Source: Methanosarcina sp. UBA289 (GTDB taxonomy: Archaea; Halobacteriota; Methanosarcinia; Methanosarcinales; Methanosarcinaceae). From it: 33,951 nucleotides of DNA. Both the position numbers and the translations under genes were made by a program. Where the stretch lies: contig DAKJ01000015.1 in the NCBI GenBank assembly GCA_002496565.1, positions 256,694 to 290,644 of the forward strand, read 5' to 3'. Shown here piece by piece: positions 33,691 to 33,951 of the stretch (positions are counted from its first letter, which is position 1; each line of letters opens with the position of its first letter). Under the pieces are notes generated by a model, which was not told the DNA's origin, did no database searches, and saw nothing but the letters and a program-made list of their open reading frames with translations.

Positions 33691-33951
33691 ATGAAGAAGT
33701 TCTTTTTATTAACCTTTTTACTGCTGCTTTCAGTATTTATATGCCTTGGAGCCGGCACAGCATTTGCTTCTAATGGGGATATTAAATCTGCATCTGTGGA
33801 CGTAAACCTGACTAACCAGAACCCTGATGCTGCTCGCCCTGGCGAGCCTGTTGAACTCACGCTCAGCGTGCAGAATGTAGGAAACGCTGACCTGAAAGAT
33901 ATTACTGTTACAGCGAATTCTGAATATCCTTTCAATAAGGTTTCCGGAGAA
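33691..33951 (+). CDS. Exported COG1361/S-layer-like domain protein (partial, cut by window end)
   Basis: The 5' end of a gene that runs off the right edge. It encodes a signal peptide (FFLLTFLLLLSVFICLGAGT, ending TAFA|SN), then an Ig/CARDB-like beta domain (DVNLTNQNPDAARPGEPVEL, TLSVQNVGNADLKDITVTA). Such domains are typical of COG1361 surface proteins found beside MacB-like ABC genes in Methanosarcina. GAGGA lies 7 nt before the ATG and overlaps the ABC gene's stop region, showing an operon. Confidence 0.85.
   Translation, partial: MKKFFLLTFLLLLSVFICLGAGTAFASNGDIKSASVDVNLTNQNPDAARPGEPVELTLSVQNVGNADLKDITVTANSEYPFNKVSGE

Noticed and set aside
1..33951. In-frame UAG pyrrolysine readthrough
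   Set aside because: Methanosarcina can read UAG as pyrrolysine, but no methylamine methyltransferase-like gene or conserved sequence beyond a TAG stop was seen. The notable interruptions here are TAA or TGA.

Overview
The window looks like part of a Methanosarcina-type methanogenic archaeon chromosome. The evidence is the gene content: a gamma-class carbonic anhydrase closely resembling Cam of Methanosarcina, archaeal-type PEP carboxylase, a RIO2 kinase, a DUF460 protein, a MEDS/PocR sensor kinase, NosD-like and TolB-like secreted proteins, and a COG1361-like S-layer domain protein. Supporting signs are long AT-rich intergenic regions, TATA-box-like promoters and Asn/Ser-rich exported proteins. 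No rRNA, tRNA, CRISPR array or intact transposase was seen.

Left third (1-10.6 kb), nearly all on the minus strand: an orphan N-terminal fragment of an M6-type metalloprotease; a cysteine hydrolase of the isochorismatase/nicotinamidase superfamily whose metal-binding segment sits at the wrong end of the protein; a tungsten aldehyde:ferredoxin oxidoreductase followed at 18 nt by a MoaD/ThiS-like sulfur carrier (a two-gene operon); a 940-residue soluble MEDS-PocR-PAS-PAS histidine kinase; and UPF0280 and DUF460 proteins of unknown function.

Middle (10.6-21.8 kb): metabolic and housekeeping genes. These are a class I hybrid cluster protein (hcp) divergent from archaeal PEP carboxylase (ppcA); a secreted NosD-like beta-helix protein whose signal peptide is encoded but has no normal start codon; RIO2 kinase with a long acidic tail; a PfpI/DJ-1 protein; and a methionine gamma-lyase-like PLP enzyme divergent from nicotinate phosphoribosyltransferase (pncB).

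Right third (21.8-34 kb): mainly cell-envelope genes. These are a TolB-like propeller with an Asn/Ser tail, gamma carbonic anhydrase, a HEAT-repeat protein with a C-terminal zinc ribbon, two exported proteins with decayed 3' ends, a probable membrane-tethered transcription regulator (outside beta domain, one TM helix, cytoplasmic winged helix), and the start of a MacB/LolD-type ABC ATPase operon with an S-layer-like partner cut by the window edge.

Non-coding structure is rich. There is a dispersed hairpin repeat (two good and two degenerate copies), a 124-bp MITE-like element with 13-bp perfect terminal inverted repeats, and several sets of short tandem repeats at 4.27, 16.5-16.9 and 32.5 kb. 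The most unusual observations are the segment-permuted hydrolase, the membrane-spanning regulator next to a lipoprotein, the missing NosD start codon and the repeat families. I do not see a clear multi-gene defence or biosynthetic system.
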